64,000 nt of DNA from Lacinutrix sp. MedPE-SW (GTDB taxonomy: Bacteria > Bacteroidota > Bacteroidia > Flavobacteriales > Flavobacteriaceae). The translations under genes and the position numbers were made by a program. Each line of letters begins with the position of its first letter. The stretch's first letter is position 1. This document shows, piece by piece, positions 24,741 to 33,549 of this stretch. Where the stretch lies: contig NZ_MPCX01000003.1 in NCBI RefSeq assembly GCF_001874145.1, forward strand, positions 1 to 64,000, written 5' to 3'. The notes below the pieces were generated by a model. That model had not been told where the DNA came from and did no database searches. It saw nothing but the letters and a program-made list of their open reading frames with translations.

Positions 24741-26207
24741 ATGGGAAAGACAACAGGATTTTTAGAGTTTAAGCGCCAAGACGAAAGTTATATTGAGCCT
24801 AAAAAACGAATTGAAAACTATAACGAATTTACGGTTCCTCTAAAAGAAGAAAAGTTAAAAGATCAAGGTGCACGTTGTATGGATTGCGGCATTCCGTTTT
24901 GTCATAGTGGTTGCCCACTTGGTAATTTAATTCCAGATTTTAACGACAAAGTTTACAAAGGAAAATGGAAAGAAGCTGCCGAAATTTTACATAAAACCAA
25001 TAATTTCCCAGAGTTTACAGGAAGATTATGTCCGGCGCCTTGTGAAGAAGCATGTGTTTTAGGTATCAATGAAGACCCAGTAACTATTGAAAATATTGAA
25101 AAAAATATTGTTGAACAAGCTTTCGCTGAAGGCTGGATTACTGCACAACCACCAAAAGTTAGAACCGAAAAAACAGTTGCTGTTATAGGTTCTGGACCTG
25201 CTGGTCTAGCTGCTGCACAACAATTAAATCGTGCAGGACACACAGTTACTGTTTTTGAACGCGATGAAAAAGTGGGTGGCTTATTACGTTACGGAATTCC
25301 AGATTTTAAAATGGAAAAACATGTTATTGACAGACGTATTGCTGTTTTAGAAGAAGAAGGAATCACTTTTAAAACCAATGCACATGTTGGTGTAAACATA
25401 GACGCAAACCAACTTAAAAACGATTTTGACGCAGTAGTTTTATGTGGTGGAGCAACGGTAAGAAGAAGCATTCCTATTCCTGGAGCTGATTTAAAAGGTG
25501 TGACTCAAGCAATGGATTTCTTAAAGTTAAACAATCAATATGTAGATGGCTTAGTAGAGTTTAAAGACATTATTTCTGCAAAAGGAAAAGACGTCATTGT
25601 AATTGGTGGTGGAGACACAGGAAGTGATTGTATTGGAACCTCTAATCGTCATGGAGCAACTTCGGTTACCAATTTTGAAATTTTAAGTAAACCAACCGAA
25701 GGTCGTCCTGCACATCAACCTTGGCCGTATTGGCCTATGAAGCTAAAAACAACCTCATCACATCAAGAAGGTGTAGAACGTTTTTTTAGTATTTCTACTA
25801 AAGAATTTTTAGGAAATAAAGAAGGCAATTTAACAGGATTAAAAACCGTTGAAGTCGAATGGGTTTTTAAAGCTGGTGAAAGACCGCAACTTAAAGAAGT
25901 AGAAGGCACTGAAAAAGAATGGAAATGCGACTTAGCACTATTAGCACTTGGTTTTACAGGAGCTGAAAAAACCTTAGCAGATCAATTTGGATTAAACATG
26001 GATTTTAGAACCAATATTGAAGCATCTACCAAAGATTACAAAACGAACATTCCTGGTGTTTTTGCTGCTGGAGATATGCGTCGTGGACAATCTTTAATTG
26101 TTTGGGCAATTTCTGAAGGAAGACAAGCTGCTTATCACATTGACACGTATTTAATGGGAGAATCTTGCTTACCATTAAAAGACGATAGTGATTTGCCAAG
26201 AGTATAA
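24741..26207 (+). CDS. gltD: Glutamate synthase, small (beta) subunit
   Basis: A 488-residue FAD/NADPH-dependent subunit that supplies electrons to GltB. The N-terminal cysteine-rich domain, with CMDCGIPFCHSGCPLGN and LCPAPCEEACVLG, binds 4Fe-4S clusters. Two Rossmann motifs follow, VAVIGSGPAGLAAAQQL for FAD and VIVIGGGDTGSDCIGTS for NADPH. The late FAD motif is FAAGDMRRGQSLIVWAI. The length is typical (about 480). It starts 3 bp after gltB, so the pair is co-translated, and it is followed by a short palindrome and a strong terminator. Confidence 0.96.
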   Translation: MGKTTGFLEFKRQDESYIEPKKRIENYNEFTVPLKEEKLKDQGARCMDCGIPFCHSGCPLGNLIPDFNDKVYKGKWKEAAEILHKTNNFPEFTGRLCPAPCEEACVLGINEDPVTIENIEKNIVEQAFAEGWITAQPPKVRTEKTVAVIGSGPAGLAAAQQLNRAGHTVTVFERDEKVGGLLRYGIPDFKMEKHVIDRRIAVLEEEGITFKTNAHVGVNIDANQLKNDFDAVVLCGGATVRRSIPIPGADLKGVTQAMDFLKLNNQYVDGLVEFKDIISAKGKDVIVIGGGDTGSDCIGTSNRHGATSVTNFEILSKPTEGRPAHQPWPYWPMKLKTTSSHQEGVERFFSISTKEFLGNKEGNLTGLKTVEVEWVFKAGERPQLKEVEGTEKEWKCDLALLALGFTGAEKTLADQFGLNMDFRTNIEASTKDYKTNIPGVFAAGDMRRGQSLIVWAISEGRQAAYHIDTYLMGESCLPLKDDSDLPRV

Positions 26208-26210
26208 ATA

Positions 26211-26230
26211 ATTCCTGCACAGACAGGAAT
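26211..26230. repeat. Short palindrome of the ATTCCTG/CAGGAAT family
   Basis: ATTCCTG and CAGGAAT separated by 6 bp, just after the gltD stop codon. Related copies stand at 30532-30549 and 35397-35416. Such short palindromes are widespread between genes in Flavobacteriaceae. This one may add to the neighbouring terminator. Confidence 0.65.
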
Positions 26231-26240
26231 CTTATAAAGT

Positions 26241-26272
26241 AAAAAAGCACCTTGAGGAAGGTGCTTTTTTTA
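26241..26272. terminator. Bidirectional intrinsic terminator
   Basis: An inverted repeat AAAGCACCTT / AAGGTGCTTT with a 4-nt loop, flanked by A and T runs. It lies between the convergent ends of gltD (+) and argH (-). Confidence 0.88.
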
Positions 26273-26288
26273 TTTCTTAACTAAATGC

Positions 26289-27563
26289 TTATTCAGGAAA
26301 CTTTCTTCGTATTTCCTCTAAACACAAATTACCAATACTACCAACATGTGTATGTTTCTTAGAAGTATCTGGCGTATACGTTCCGTTTTCTACTTCTCCT
26401 CCAATTTTTTGATACGCTTCTCTAAAAGGCATACCTTCCACTACTAAAGTATTAATATTATCTACCGTAAATAAGTATTGGTATTTCGCATCGTTCAAGT
26501 CTATTTCTTTTACAATGACTTGCTGAATCGCATAATTAAAAATGTCTAACAAATCTTTTACATCTTCAATAGCAGCAATTATATTTTCCTTTAGCAACTG
26601 AAAATCCCTATGGTAACCACTTGGTAAATTATTAGTGATTAATACCATTTCATGATGTAAGGCTTGAATTTTATTTGCTTTCCCTCTAATCAATTCAAAC
26701 ACATCCGGATTCTTTTTATGTGGCATAATGCTACTTCCTGTTGTTAATTCATCTGGAAAGGCAATAAAGCCAAAATTCTGACTATTATACACACAAATAT
26801 CCATTGCAAAACGCGCTAAGGTATTACAAACACTTCCTAACGCTAAAGCAATAGTACGCTCACTTTTTCCTCTACTCATTTGTGCAGCAACGACGTTATA
26901 TTTTAAGGTTGAAAAGTTTAATTCTTTGGCAGTTAATTCTCTATCGATAGGAAAAGAACTACCATATCCAGCAGCGGAACCTAACGGATTTTGATCAACC
27001 GTTTTTAAAGCTGCTTTTAACAAATATACATCATCAATTAAAACCTCTGCATAGGCAGAAAACCACAAACCGAAAGAAGAAGGCATTGCGACTTGTAAAT
27101 GTGTATAGCCTGGAAGTAAAGCTTCTTTATGTGTTTCCGCTAAACCTAACAACGTATTGAAAAAGACTTCAGTCTTATCTTTAATCAGCCTTAGGCTGTC
27201 TTTATAATATAACTGAAGTGCAACTAAAACCTGATCGTTTCTTGAACGTGCTGTGTGGATTTTTTTCCCAACGTCTCCTAAGGTTTTTGTTAGTTCATAT
27301 TCAATTTTAGAATGGACATCTTCAAAAGAAGCTTCTATAATAAACGTTCCGTTTTCTATGGTTTCAGCAATTGCATTTAAACCACTTTTTAATTCCTTCA
27401 ATTCTTCTGAAGAAATGATTCCAATGGATTCTAACATGATTGCATGTGCTAAGGATGCTTGCACGTCGTATTTTGCAATGTGTAAGTCAATCTCTCTATC
27501 GTTTCCAACAGTAAATTGTTCTATTTTTTTATCGATACTAATTCCTTTGTCCCAGAGTTTCAT
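26289..27563 (-). CDS. argH: Argininosuccinate lyase
   Basis: A 424-residue fumarase/aspartase-superfamily enzyme that splits argininosuccinate into arginine and fumarate, the last step of the pathway. The signature GSSIMPHKKNPD is clear. The early HTARSRNDQVLVALQLY and LPGYTHLQVAMPSSFG segments are the usual substrate-binding regions. At 424 residues it is shorter than the typical 460, with the reduction at the C-terminal end, which is common in this phylum. It is the last gene of the arginine operon. It is separated from argE by a 100-bp gap holding a REP-like palindrome and ends before a terminator. Confidence 0.94.
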   Translation of the reverse strand: MKLWDKGISIDKKIEQFTVGNDREIDLHIAKYDVQASLAHAIMLESIGIISSEELKELKSGLNAIAETIENGTFIIEASFEDVHSKIEYELTKTLGDVGKKIHTARSRNDQVLVALQLYYKDSLRLIKDKTEVFFNTLLGLAETHKEALLPGYTHLQVAMPSSFGLWFSAYAEVLIDDVYLLKAALKTVDQNPLGSAAGYGSSFPIDRELTAKELNFSTLKYNVVAAQMSRGKSERTIALALGSVCNTLARFAMDICVYNSQNFGFIAFPDELTTGSSIMPHKKNPDVFELIRGKANKIQALHHEMVLITNNLPSGYHRDFQLLKENIIAAIEDVKDLLDIFNYAIQQVIVKEIDLNDAKYQYLFTVDNINTLVVEGMPFREAYQKIGGEVENGTYTPDTSKKHTHVGSIGNLCLEEIRRKFPE

Positions 27564-27579
27564 AATTTAATTTTTTATT

Positions 27580-27651
27580 GTTATTGCGAGGAAGAATAAC
27601 GAAGCAATCTGTTCCTTAATCATGAGATTGCTTCACTATGTTCGCAATGAC
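27580..27651. repeat. REP-like palindrome A in the arginine operon
   Basis: A 72-bp imperfect palindrome in the argE-argH gap. The left arm (ATTGCGAG..., GAAGCAATCT) pairs with the right arm (AGATTGCTTC..., CGCAATGAC). It belongs to the widespread ATTGCGAGGAA...GAAGCAATCT class of bacterial interspersed palindromes. Sister copies lie at 29510-29587 and 32500-32565. Confidence 0.8.
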
Positions 27652-27663
27652 GTTTCTCTTTTT

Positions 27664-28725
27664 TTACAACACTTTTTCTAATAATTCTATATAAATTCTA
27701 ATACCTTCTTCAATTTCATTTACATAAATAAATTCATCAGCACTATGTGATCTCGTGCTATCGCCTGGCCCTAACTTTAAAGATGGACAACTCAAAACTG
27801 CTTGATCTGACAAAGTAGGTGAACCATAGGTGCTTCTTCCTATTTCTATTCCTGCAATAACCAATGGATGATCTATTGGTATAGATGACGAATTTAGTTT
27901 TGTGCTTCTCGGAGCGATACTATCACAAGGTGCTTCTTTTTGCAAAATAGCTACAATGTCTTGATTTGAATATTTATCGTTTACACGAACATCTACTACC
28001 AATTTTACCTCTGCTGGCACTGCATTATGTTGCTTACCAGCATTAATTTGTGTGACAGTTAGTTTTACATCTCCTAAAGCTTCAGACGTTTTATCGAATT
28101 TGTGATTTTTAAACCATTCTAAAACGGAAATCGAATTATAAATGGCATTATTGTTATTTGGATGTGCTGCATGACTTGGCGTTCCTTTTACAATTGCATC
28201 AAACACAACTAAGCCTTTTTCGGCAACTGCTAAATTCATTAATGTTGGTTCTCCAACAATAGCGACGTCTACCTTTGGAATCACACTTAGCATACTATTT
28301 AAACCGTTTTCTCCACTACTTTCTTCTTCAGCTGAAGCCACAATTACTAAATTATACTTTAAATTTTCTTGATTGTAGAAATATGCAAAAGTCGCTAATA
28401 AACTCACCAAACAACCACCTGCATCATTACTACCCAAACCATATAATTTACCATCTTCTACAATGGCTTTAAAAGGATCTTTGGTGTAGCCATTATTAGG
28501 TTTTACTGTGTCGTGATGCGAATTTAATAACAAGGTTGGCTTGCTATCGTCAAAATGTTTATTGGTTGCCCAAACGTTATGTTTGGTCCTTTTGAAAGGA
28601 ATATTTTGATTGGTAAACCATTGCTCAATATGCGCAGCAGTTGGGCCTTCCTCAGAAGAAAACGACTGCGTTTCTATTAATTGTTTTAACAATGCAATTG
28701 CTCTTGTTGTAAGTTTTTCTATCAT
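27664..28725 (-). CDS. argE: N-acyl-ornithine/N-acyl-citrulline deacylase, M20 family
   Basis: A 353-residue zinc peptidase-fold amidase of the M20 family. Metal-binding motifs are visible: HHDTVKPNNG (first His/Asp), GSNDAGGC (bridging Asp), AEEESSGENG (general base and metal Glu) and VGEPT. In pathways that use an ArgF'-type carbamoyltransferase, the deacylase acts on N-acyl-citrulline rather than N-acyl-ornithine; here that is inferred from the neighbouring argF'. Acetyl and succinyl forms cannot be separated from the sequence by eye. The start overlaps the argB stop by 4 bp, indicating translational coupling. A REP-like palindrome follows before argH. Confidence 0.88.
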   Translation of the reverse strand: MIEKLTTRAIALLKQLIETQSFSSEEGPTAAHIEQWFTNQNIPFKRTKHNVWATNKHFDDSKPTLLLNSHHDTVKPNNGYTKDPFKAIVEDGKLYGLGSNDAGGCLVSLLATFAYFYNQENLKYNLVIVASAEEESSGENGLNSMLSVIPKVDVAIVGEPTLMNLAVAEKGLVVFDAIVKGTPSHAAHPNNNNAIYNSISVLEWFKNHKFDKTSEALGDVKLTVTQINAGKQHNAVPAEVKLVVDVRVNDKYSNQDIVAILQKEAPCDSIAPRSTKLNSSSIPIDHPLVIAGIEIGRSTYGSPTLSDQAVLSCPSLKLGPGDSTRSHSADEFIYVNEIEEGIRIYIELLEKVL

Positions 28726-29498
28726 TTTGTAATGGTTGTGTGTTTATTATTTACGTTAAAAAGCATGCTAGATTTACCAATACAAACTTTTTGAACCTTA
28801 TGATGTATAGCGTGAAAACAGTTATTTAATTTAGGAAGCATGCCTTCAAAAATTACTTTATTTTCCACTAATGTTTTATAGGTAGCTGTGTTGATATTTT
28901 CTATTACAGAATCGTCGTCTTCTACATTTTCTAAAACACCATTTTTCTCGAAACAATAATATAGTTCTGTTTTAAAAATAGATGCAAAACCTATTGCTAA
29001 TTCGGAAGCAATCGTATCTGCATTGGTATTTAATAATTGCCCGTTTTTATCATGAGTAATGGCGCAAAACACAGGTGTAATTTCATTATTTAAAAGAATT
29101 TCTAAGGTTTCAGTATTTACCTTTTTGACGTCTCCAGCAAATCCATAATCGATAGGTTTTGATGGTCTTAAATCCGAAACTATCGTGTTGCCATCCGCTC
29201 CAGAAAAACCAATTGCATTGCAATTATTGGCTTGTAATTGAGCCACTATGTTTTTATTGATTTTTCCAGCATAGACCATCGTGATAATATCTAAAGTATC
29301 TGCATCTGTAATACGTCTTCCATCCACCATTTTAACCTCAACTTTCATTTGTTGCGCTAATTTAGTTGCTAGTTTTCCGCCTCCATGAACTAATAATTTT
29401 GGTTCTTTTATTGTTGCAAAATCTTTTAGAAACTGCTGTAAAGCTTCATCATTATCGATGATATTTCCTCCTATTTTTATGACTTTTAGTGTTTTCAT
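28722..29498 (-). CDS. argB: N-acyl-glutamate kinase
   Basis: A 258-residue amino-acid-kinase-family protein that phosphorylates N-acetyl- (or N-succinyl-) glutamate, the second step of arginine synthesis. The glycine loops VIKIGGNIID and LVHGGGKLATKLA and the late NADTIASELAIGF motif mark the ATP and substrate sites. It lacks the N-terminal helix of the arginine-sensitive hexameric ArgB enzymes, so direct feedback inhibition is not expected; this is inferred from length. Its stop overlaps the argE start. The 91-bp gap to argF' contains REP-like palindrome B. Confidence 0.92.
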   Translation of the reverse strand: MKTLKVIKIGGNIIDNDEALQQFLKDFATIKEPKLLVHGGGKLATKLAQQMKVEVKMVDGRRITDADTLDIITMVYAGKINKNIVAQLQANNCNAIGFSGADGNTIVSDLRPSKPIDYGFAGDVKKVNTETLEILLNNEITPVFCAITHDKNGQLLNTNADTIASELAIGFASIFKTELYYCFEKNGVLENVEDDDSVIENINTATYKTLVENKVIFEGMLPKLNNCFHAIHHKVQKVCIGKSSMLFNVNNKHTTITK

Positions 29499-29509
29499 AT
29501 TTCATTGTT

Positions 29510-29587
29510 GTCATTACGAGGAATTTATGACGAAGTAATCTGTTTCAATTTAAAAGATTGCTTCAATCGTAACTCTTTCGTAATGAC
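29510..29587. repeat. REP-like palindrome B in the arginine operon
   Basis: A 78-bp imperfect palindrome in the argF'-argB gap with a perfect 10-bp outer stem, GTCATTACGA (29510-29519) / TCGTAATGAC (29578-29587). The inner arms are GAAGTAATCTG / AAGATTGCTTC. It is the same family as the copies at 27580-27651 and 32500-32565. Confidence 0.82.
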
Positions 29588-29589
29588 GA

Positions 29590-30525
29590 TTATAATTTTT
29601 CCAATATCTGCTTCAACACAATTTGCGCTGAAAATGTCCTGTTATTGGCTTGTTGCATTACCACAGATTGTTCGCTATCTAAAACTGCATCTTCTACAAT
29701 TACATTTCTTCTAACAGGTAAACAATGCATGAATTTTGCAGCTCCAAGTTTGGTCTTGGTCATCATCCAGTTTTCATCTTGACTTAATATTTTTCCATAA
29801 TCTTTATAGCTACTCCAGTTTTTCACATACACAAAATCTACATCCTTTAAAGCTTCTTCTTGGTTTAGATTTACTGGTGTGTTTTTAACGACATCTTTAT
29901 TTAGTTCATACCCTTCGGGATGCGTAATAATTAAATCAACATCCATATTTTGCATCATTTCTACAAACGAATTTGCAACTGCCTGTGGCAATGCTTTAGG
30001 GTGTGGCGCCCAAGACAAAACGACTTTAGGCTTTGCTTTTTCTGTTAATTCGGTAATGGTAATTGCATCTGCTAATGCTTGTAAAGGATGTGCTGTAGCA
30101 CTTTCCATATTCACAATTGGAACTGTTGCATATTTTATGAAACTATTCATTACAAACTCACTTTCATCTTTTTTCTTATCGGTTAAACTAGGAAAAGCTC
30201 TAACCGCAATCACATCTGCATACTGCGAAATAATTGCTGCAGCTTCTTTTATATGTTCTGAAGTATTTGCATTCATGATGGTACCATCTTCAAACTCTAG
30301 ATTCCAAGCGTCATTTACGTTTAAAACCATAACGTTCATACCCAGGTTTTTTGCTGCTTTTTCTGTGCTTAGCCTTGTTCTTAAACTGGCATTAAAGAAA
30401 AGCATGACTAAGGTTTTATTTTTTCCTAATTCCTGAAACTCAAAAGGATTCTTTTTCAATAAAATGGCCTCCTTAATGGTTTCCTGAAGATTAGATATAT
30501 CTTTTATATTGGTGTATTTTTTCAT
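29590..30525 (-). CDS. argF': N-acyl-ornithine carbamoyltransferase (ArgF' type)
   Basis: A 311-residue transcarbamylase that belongs with the N-acetyl/N-succinyl-ornithine enzymes rather than classical ornithine carbamoyltransferase. The carbamoyl-phosphate motif appears as SLRTR (residues 47-51) in FFNASLRTRLST, as in the Bacteroides N-succinylornithine enzyme. WAPHPKALPQAVANSF and FMHCLPVRRN are also present. At the loop position reported to separate succinyl (Pro) from acetyl (Glu) substrates, this protein has Ser89 (NTSEHIKEA), so the acyl group is unresolved. It lies between argD and argB and is separated from both by short palindromic gaps. Confidence 0.9.
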   Translation of the reverse strand: MKKYTNIKDISNLQETIKEAILLKKNPFEFQELGKNKTLVMLFFNASLRTRLSTEKAAKNLGMNVMVLNVNDAWNLEFEDGTIMNANTSEHIKEAAAIISQYADVIAVRAFPSLTDKKKDESEFVMNSFIKYATVPIVNMESATAHPLQALADAITITELTEKAKPKVVLSWAPHPKALPQAVANSFVEMMQNMDVDLIITHPEGYELNKDVVKNTPVNLNQEEALKDVDFVYVKNWSSYKDYGKILSQDENWMMTKTKLGAAKFMHCLPVRRNVIVEDAVLDSEQSVVMQQANNRTFSAQIVLKQILEKL

Positions 30526-30531
30526 GTTTAC

Positions 30532-30549
30532 TTCCTGCGAAAACAGGAA
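30532..30549. repeat. Short palindrome of the TTCCTG/CAGGAA family
   Basis: TTCCTG and CAGGAA separated by 6 bp, inside the 34-bp gap between argD and argF', with a run of T next to it on the plus strand. It is related to copies at 26211-26230 and 35397-35416. Confidence 0.6.
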
Positions 30550-30559
30550 TCTTTTTTAA

Positions 30560-31687
30560 TTAATTTAGTTCGTTTTTTAAAGCTTCAAAAAAAACATCAA
30601 TATGTTCTTTTTTAATGGTTAAAGGCGGAAGAATCCGTAATAAATTTGGATTTTTAGCACTTCCTGTAAATATCTTATGTTCAAAAATTAACTTTTTACG
30701 AAGGTCTGCTATTGGAAAATCAAACTCCAACCCTAACATTAATCCACGACCTTTTATATTTTTTATTTCTGAAATGGTTTCAGCTTTTTCCATAAAATAA
30801 GCAGACATCTCTTTAGCATTTTGCATTAAGTTTTCTTCTTCAATCACTTCTAAAACAGTAGAAGAGGCAACACAAGCTAGATGGTTTCCACCAAAAGTGG
30901 TTCCTAATAAACCAAAAGACGCTGTAATATTAGGATGAATTAAAATACCTCCAATCGGAAAGCCATTTCCCATTCCTTTTGCAATTGAAATAATGTCTGG
31001 AGTGATGTTATATTTTTGAAAAGCGAAAAAATCTCCAGTTCTACCAAAACCAGACTGCACCTCATCTGCAATAAAACATACATTGTATTTTTTACACAAG
31101 GCATCAACGCCTTCGTAAAATTCTGCAGTACTTTCATCTAAACCACCAACACCTTGAATACATTCTATAATTACTGCACAAACATCGTTATTAGCTAGTG
31201 CTTTTTCCACACCTTCTAAGTCACCTAATTCTAGAATTTCTACTTCTTGCTGGGCATTAATTGGTGCAATAATTTTTGCATTATCTGTTGCAGCAACTGC
31301 AGCAGATGTACGACCATGAAAACCGTTTTTAAAAGCTAAAACTTTTTTCTTTTTAGTATGAAAGGAGGATAATTTTAAAGCATTCTCATTCGCTTCTGCT
31401 CCAGAATTACACAAAAACAATGTATAATCTATACAGCCTGAAAAAGCGACTATTTTTTTAGCCAAAGCGACTTGTAAGGGATTCTGAATCGAGTTACTAT
31501 AAAATCCTATTTTAGAAACTTGCTCTGAGATAGCAGACACATATTTTGGATGCGAATGTCCAATAGAAATCACAGCATGTCCACCATACAAATCTAAATA
31601 CTTGGTATTGTTTTCATCAAAAACAAAGACATCTTCTGCCTTTACAGGAGTGATATCAAACAAAGGATAGACGTTAAACAAACTCAT
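30560..31687 (-). CDS. argD: N-acyl-ornithine aminotransferase
   Basis: A 375-residue class III PLP aminotransferase converting N-acyl-glutamate semialdehyde to N-acyl-ornithine. Visible features are YLDLYGGHAVISIGHSHP at the start, CNSGAEANENALKL (phosphate loop), FHGRTSAAVAATDN, the Asp in FIADEVQSGFGRTG and the PLP lysine in ISIAKGMGNGFPIG. The length is slightly short for the family (about 390-400). The start overlaps the proC stop by 4 bp, so the two are coupled. It is followed by argF' after a small palindrome. Confidence 0.92.
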   Translation of the reverse strand: MSLFNVYPLFDITPVKAEDVFVFDENNTKYLDLYGGHAVISIGHSHPKYVSAISEQVSKIGFYSNSIQNPLQVALAKKIVAFSGCIDYTLFLCNSGAEANENALKLSSFHTKKKKVLAFKNGFHGRTSAAVAATDNAKIIAPINAQQEVEILELGDLEGVEKALANNDVCAVIIECIQGVGGLDESTAEFYEGVDALCKKYNVCFIADEVQSGFGRTGDFFAFQKYNITPDIISIAKGMGNGFPIGGILIHPNITASFGLLGTTFGGNHLACVASSTVLEVIEEENLMQNAKEMSAYFMEKAETISEIKNIKGRGLMLGLEFDFPIADLRKKLIFEHKIFTGSAKNPNLLRILPPLTIKKEHIDVFFEALKNELN

Positions 31688-32484
31688 ATCTGTTCTTTTT
31701 TAATATTATTAATTTTATTAAACGATGCAATCATTCCTTGAATTAAAGACGAGCTCAACCCTTTATGTTCCATTTCATTTAAACCTTCAATCGTACAACC
31801 TTTTGGTGTGGTAACTCTGTCAATTTCTTCTTCAGGATGGTTTCCATTGGTAATCAACAAACTTGCAGCTCCTTCACTGGTATACATGGCTAATTCTTGT
31901 GCTTCTTTGGCATCAAAACCTAACTGAATTGCTGCTTGTGTTGTTGCTCTAATTAATCGCATCCAAAAGGCAACACCACTTGCGCAAACTACTGTTGCTG
32001 CTTGCATTTGACTTTCCGGAATACTCAACGAATGTCCTAAACGGTTAAAAATAGCTTCAGCAATTTTAATGCGTTTCGCTCCTTGCTCATTACTACACAA
32101 ACACGTCATAGATTTACCAACAGCAATCGCTGTGTTTGGCATCGCACGAATGATAAATTTATCCGAACCAACTTGCGCTTCAATCTTAGGAATTAGAAAA
32201 CCTGTAATAGTCGAAATCAAGACGTGTTTCTCTGTTAATTCCGGCTTAATGTCATTCAATATTTGCTCAAAATGTGCTGGTTGCACTGCAAAAATGATGA
32301 TATCAGATTGCCTTACAGCCTCAATATTATCCGTTGTTAAATGCACATTTTTATAACCTTCAAACTCTTGAATTTCTTCTAAGTTACGTTTAGTTAAATA
32401 CAAACTTGTAATGGCATTATTAGTAATTAAACCTTTTGCTATAGATTTCCCTAAATTCCCTGTTCCTATAATTGCTATTTTCAT
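31684..32484 (-). CDS. proC: Pyrroline-5-carboxylate reductase
   Basis: A 266-residue NAD(P)H-dependent enzyme for the last step of proline synthesis. The Rossmann motif IAIIGTGNLGKSIAKGL opens the protein. IIFAVQPAHFEQIL is next, and the family signature region ATTQAAIQLGFDAKEAQELA, with EIDRVTTPKGCTIEGL, lies near the C-terminus. It is embedded between argC and argD, with a 4-bp overlap to argD, rather than with proA/proB. This links proline output to the arginine operon, perhaps by way of glutamate semialdehyde or ornithine-derived pyrroline. REP-like palindrome C lies between argC and this gene. Confidence 0.93.
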   Translation of the reverse strand: MKIAIIGTGNLGKSIAKGLITNNAITSLYLTKRNLEEIQEFEGYKNVHLTTDNIEAVRQSDIIIFAVQPAHFEQILNDIKPELTEKHVLISTITGFLIPKIEAQVGSDKFIIRAMPNTAIAVGKSMTCLCSNEQGAKRIKIAEAIFNRLGHSLSIPESQMQAATVVCASGVAFWMRLIRATTQAAIQLGFDAKEAQELAMYTSEGAASLLITNGNHPEEEIDRVTTPKGCTIEGLNEMEHKGLSSSLIQGMIASFNKINNIKKEQI

Positions 32485-32499
32485 GTACTATCTTTTTTT

Positions 32500-32565
32500 G
32501 TCATTACGAAGGAAGTATGACTGAAGTAACCTCTTTAAACAGATTGCTTCGTTCCTCGCAATGAC
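32500..32565. repeat. REP-like palindrome C in the arginine operon
   Basis: A 66-bp imperfect palindrome in the argC-proC gap, opening GTCATTACGAAGGAAG and closing CTTCGTTCCTCGCAATGAC, with inner GAAGTAACCT / AGATTGCTTC. It is shorter in the loop than copies A and B. Confidence 0.8.
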
Positions 32566-32571
32566 AGTGTG

Positions 32572-33549
32572 TTAAAAATAAGTTGCTTTCAGTTTTAAAC
32601 CTTCCGTTTCTTCAAAACCATACATTAAATTCATGTTTTGCACCGCTGCTCCAGAAGCTCCTTTTAATAAATTATCAATGGTACTTGTGATTAATAATTT
32701 ATTGCCATGTTTTTCAAGACTAATTATACACTTATTGGTATTTACCACTTGTTTTAAAAAGATACTTTCATCTGAAATTACTGTAAATACAGCATCTTTA
32801 TAATACGCTTTGTACATTGCTTTTGCTTCTTCAACTGTACCATCAAACTTTGTGTATGTTGTAGCAAAAATTCCTCTAGAAAAATCGCCTCTATTTGGCA
32901 TAAAGTTGATTTCGGAATTAAAGTCGCTCTGCAACTGTTTTACTGTCTGATTAATTTCACCTAAATGCTGATGATTAAATGCTTTGTAATGCGAAAAATT
33001 ATTATCTCTCCACGTAAAATGCGTTGTGGCAGACAAGGAGGTTCCTGCTCCAGTTGCTCCAGTTACTGCATTTATATGCACATCATTAGTAAGCAAGCTA
33101 TTTGCAGCTAAAGGCAAAATTGCTAATTGTAATGCTGTTGCAAAACAACCAGGATTTGCAATGTAATTGGCTGTTTTAATCGCTTCTTTATCTAATTCTG
33201 CTAAACCATATACAAATTCTTTTCCTTGAAAATTCTTATTTGCAAGCAATCTAAAATCGTTACTTAAATCTATAATTTTAGTAGTATCTGAAAAGGTATT
33301 TTTTTCTAAAAAAGCAGTGGAATTTCCATGACCTAAACACAAGAAAAGCAGATCAATTTCTGAATTAATCGTATTCGAAAATTCTAACTCAGTTGTACCA
33401 ATTAAATCTTGATGTACTTGATATACTTTATTTCCTGCATTAGATGTACTATAAATAAAATTAATATTTGCTTTTGGATGATTTAACAACAACCTAATTA
33501 ATTCTCCTGCTGTGTAACCAGCACCTCCAATGATTCCTACTTGTATCAT
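32572..33549 (-). CDS. argC: N-acyl-gamma-glutamyl-phosphate reductase
   Basis: A 325-residue dehydrogenase that reduces N-acyl-glutamyl phosphate to the semialdehyde. The nucleotide-binding motif GIIGGAGYTAGELIRLL is at the N-terminus and the active-site Cys is in IANPGCFATALQLAI. GATGAGTSLSATTHFTWRDNN is the substrate region and the catalytic His is in FNHQHLGEI. The length fits the short (type 2) form. The start overlaps the argG stop by 4 bp. The 87-bp gap to proC holds REP-like palindrome C. Confidence 0.94.
   Translation of the reverse strand: MIQVGIIGGAGYTAGELIRLLLNHPKANINFIYSTSNAGNKVYQVHQDLIGTTELEFSNTINSEIDLLFLCLGHGNSTAFLEKNTFSDTTKIIDLSNDFRLLANKNFQGKEFVYGLAELDKEAIKTANYIANPGCFATALQLAILPLAANSLLTNDVHINAVTGATGAGTSLSATTHFTWRDNNFSHYKAFNHQHLGEINQTVKQLQSDFNSEINFMPNRGDFSRGIFATTYTKFDGTVEEAKAMYKAYYKDAVFTVISDESIFLKQVVNTNKCIISLEKHGNKLLITSTIDNLLKGASGAAVQNMNLMYGFEETEGLKLKATYF

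Noticed and set aside
29879-30436. 185-codon open frame antisense to argF'
   Set aside because: Shadow frame of a strongly conserved enzyme gene; no independent evidence.
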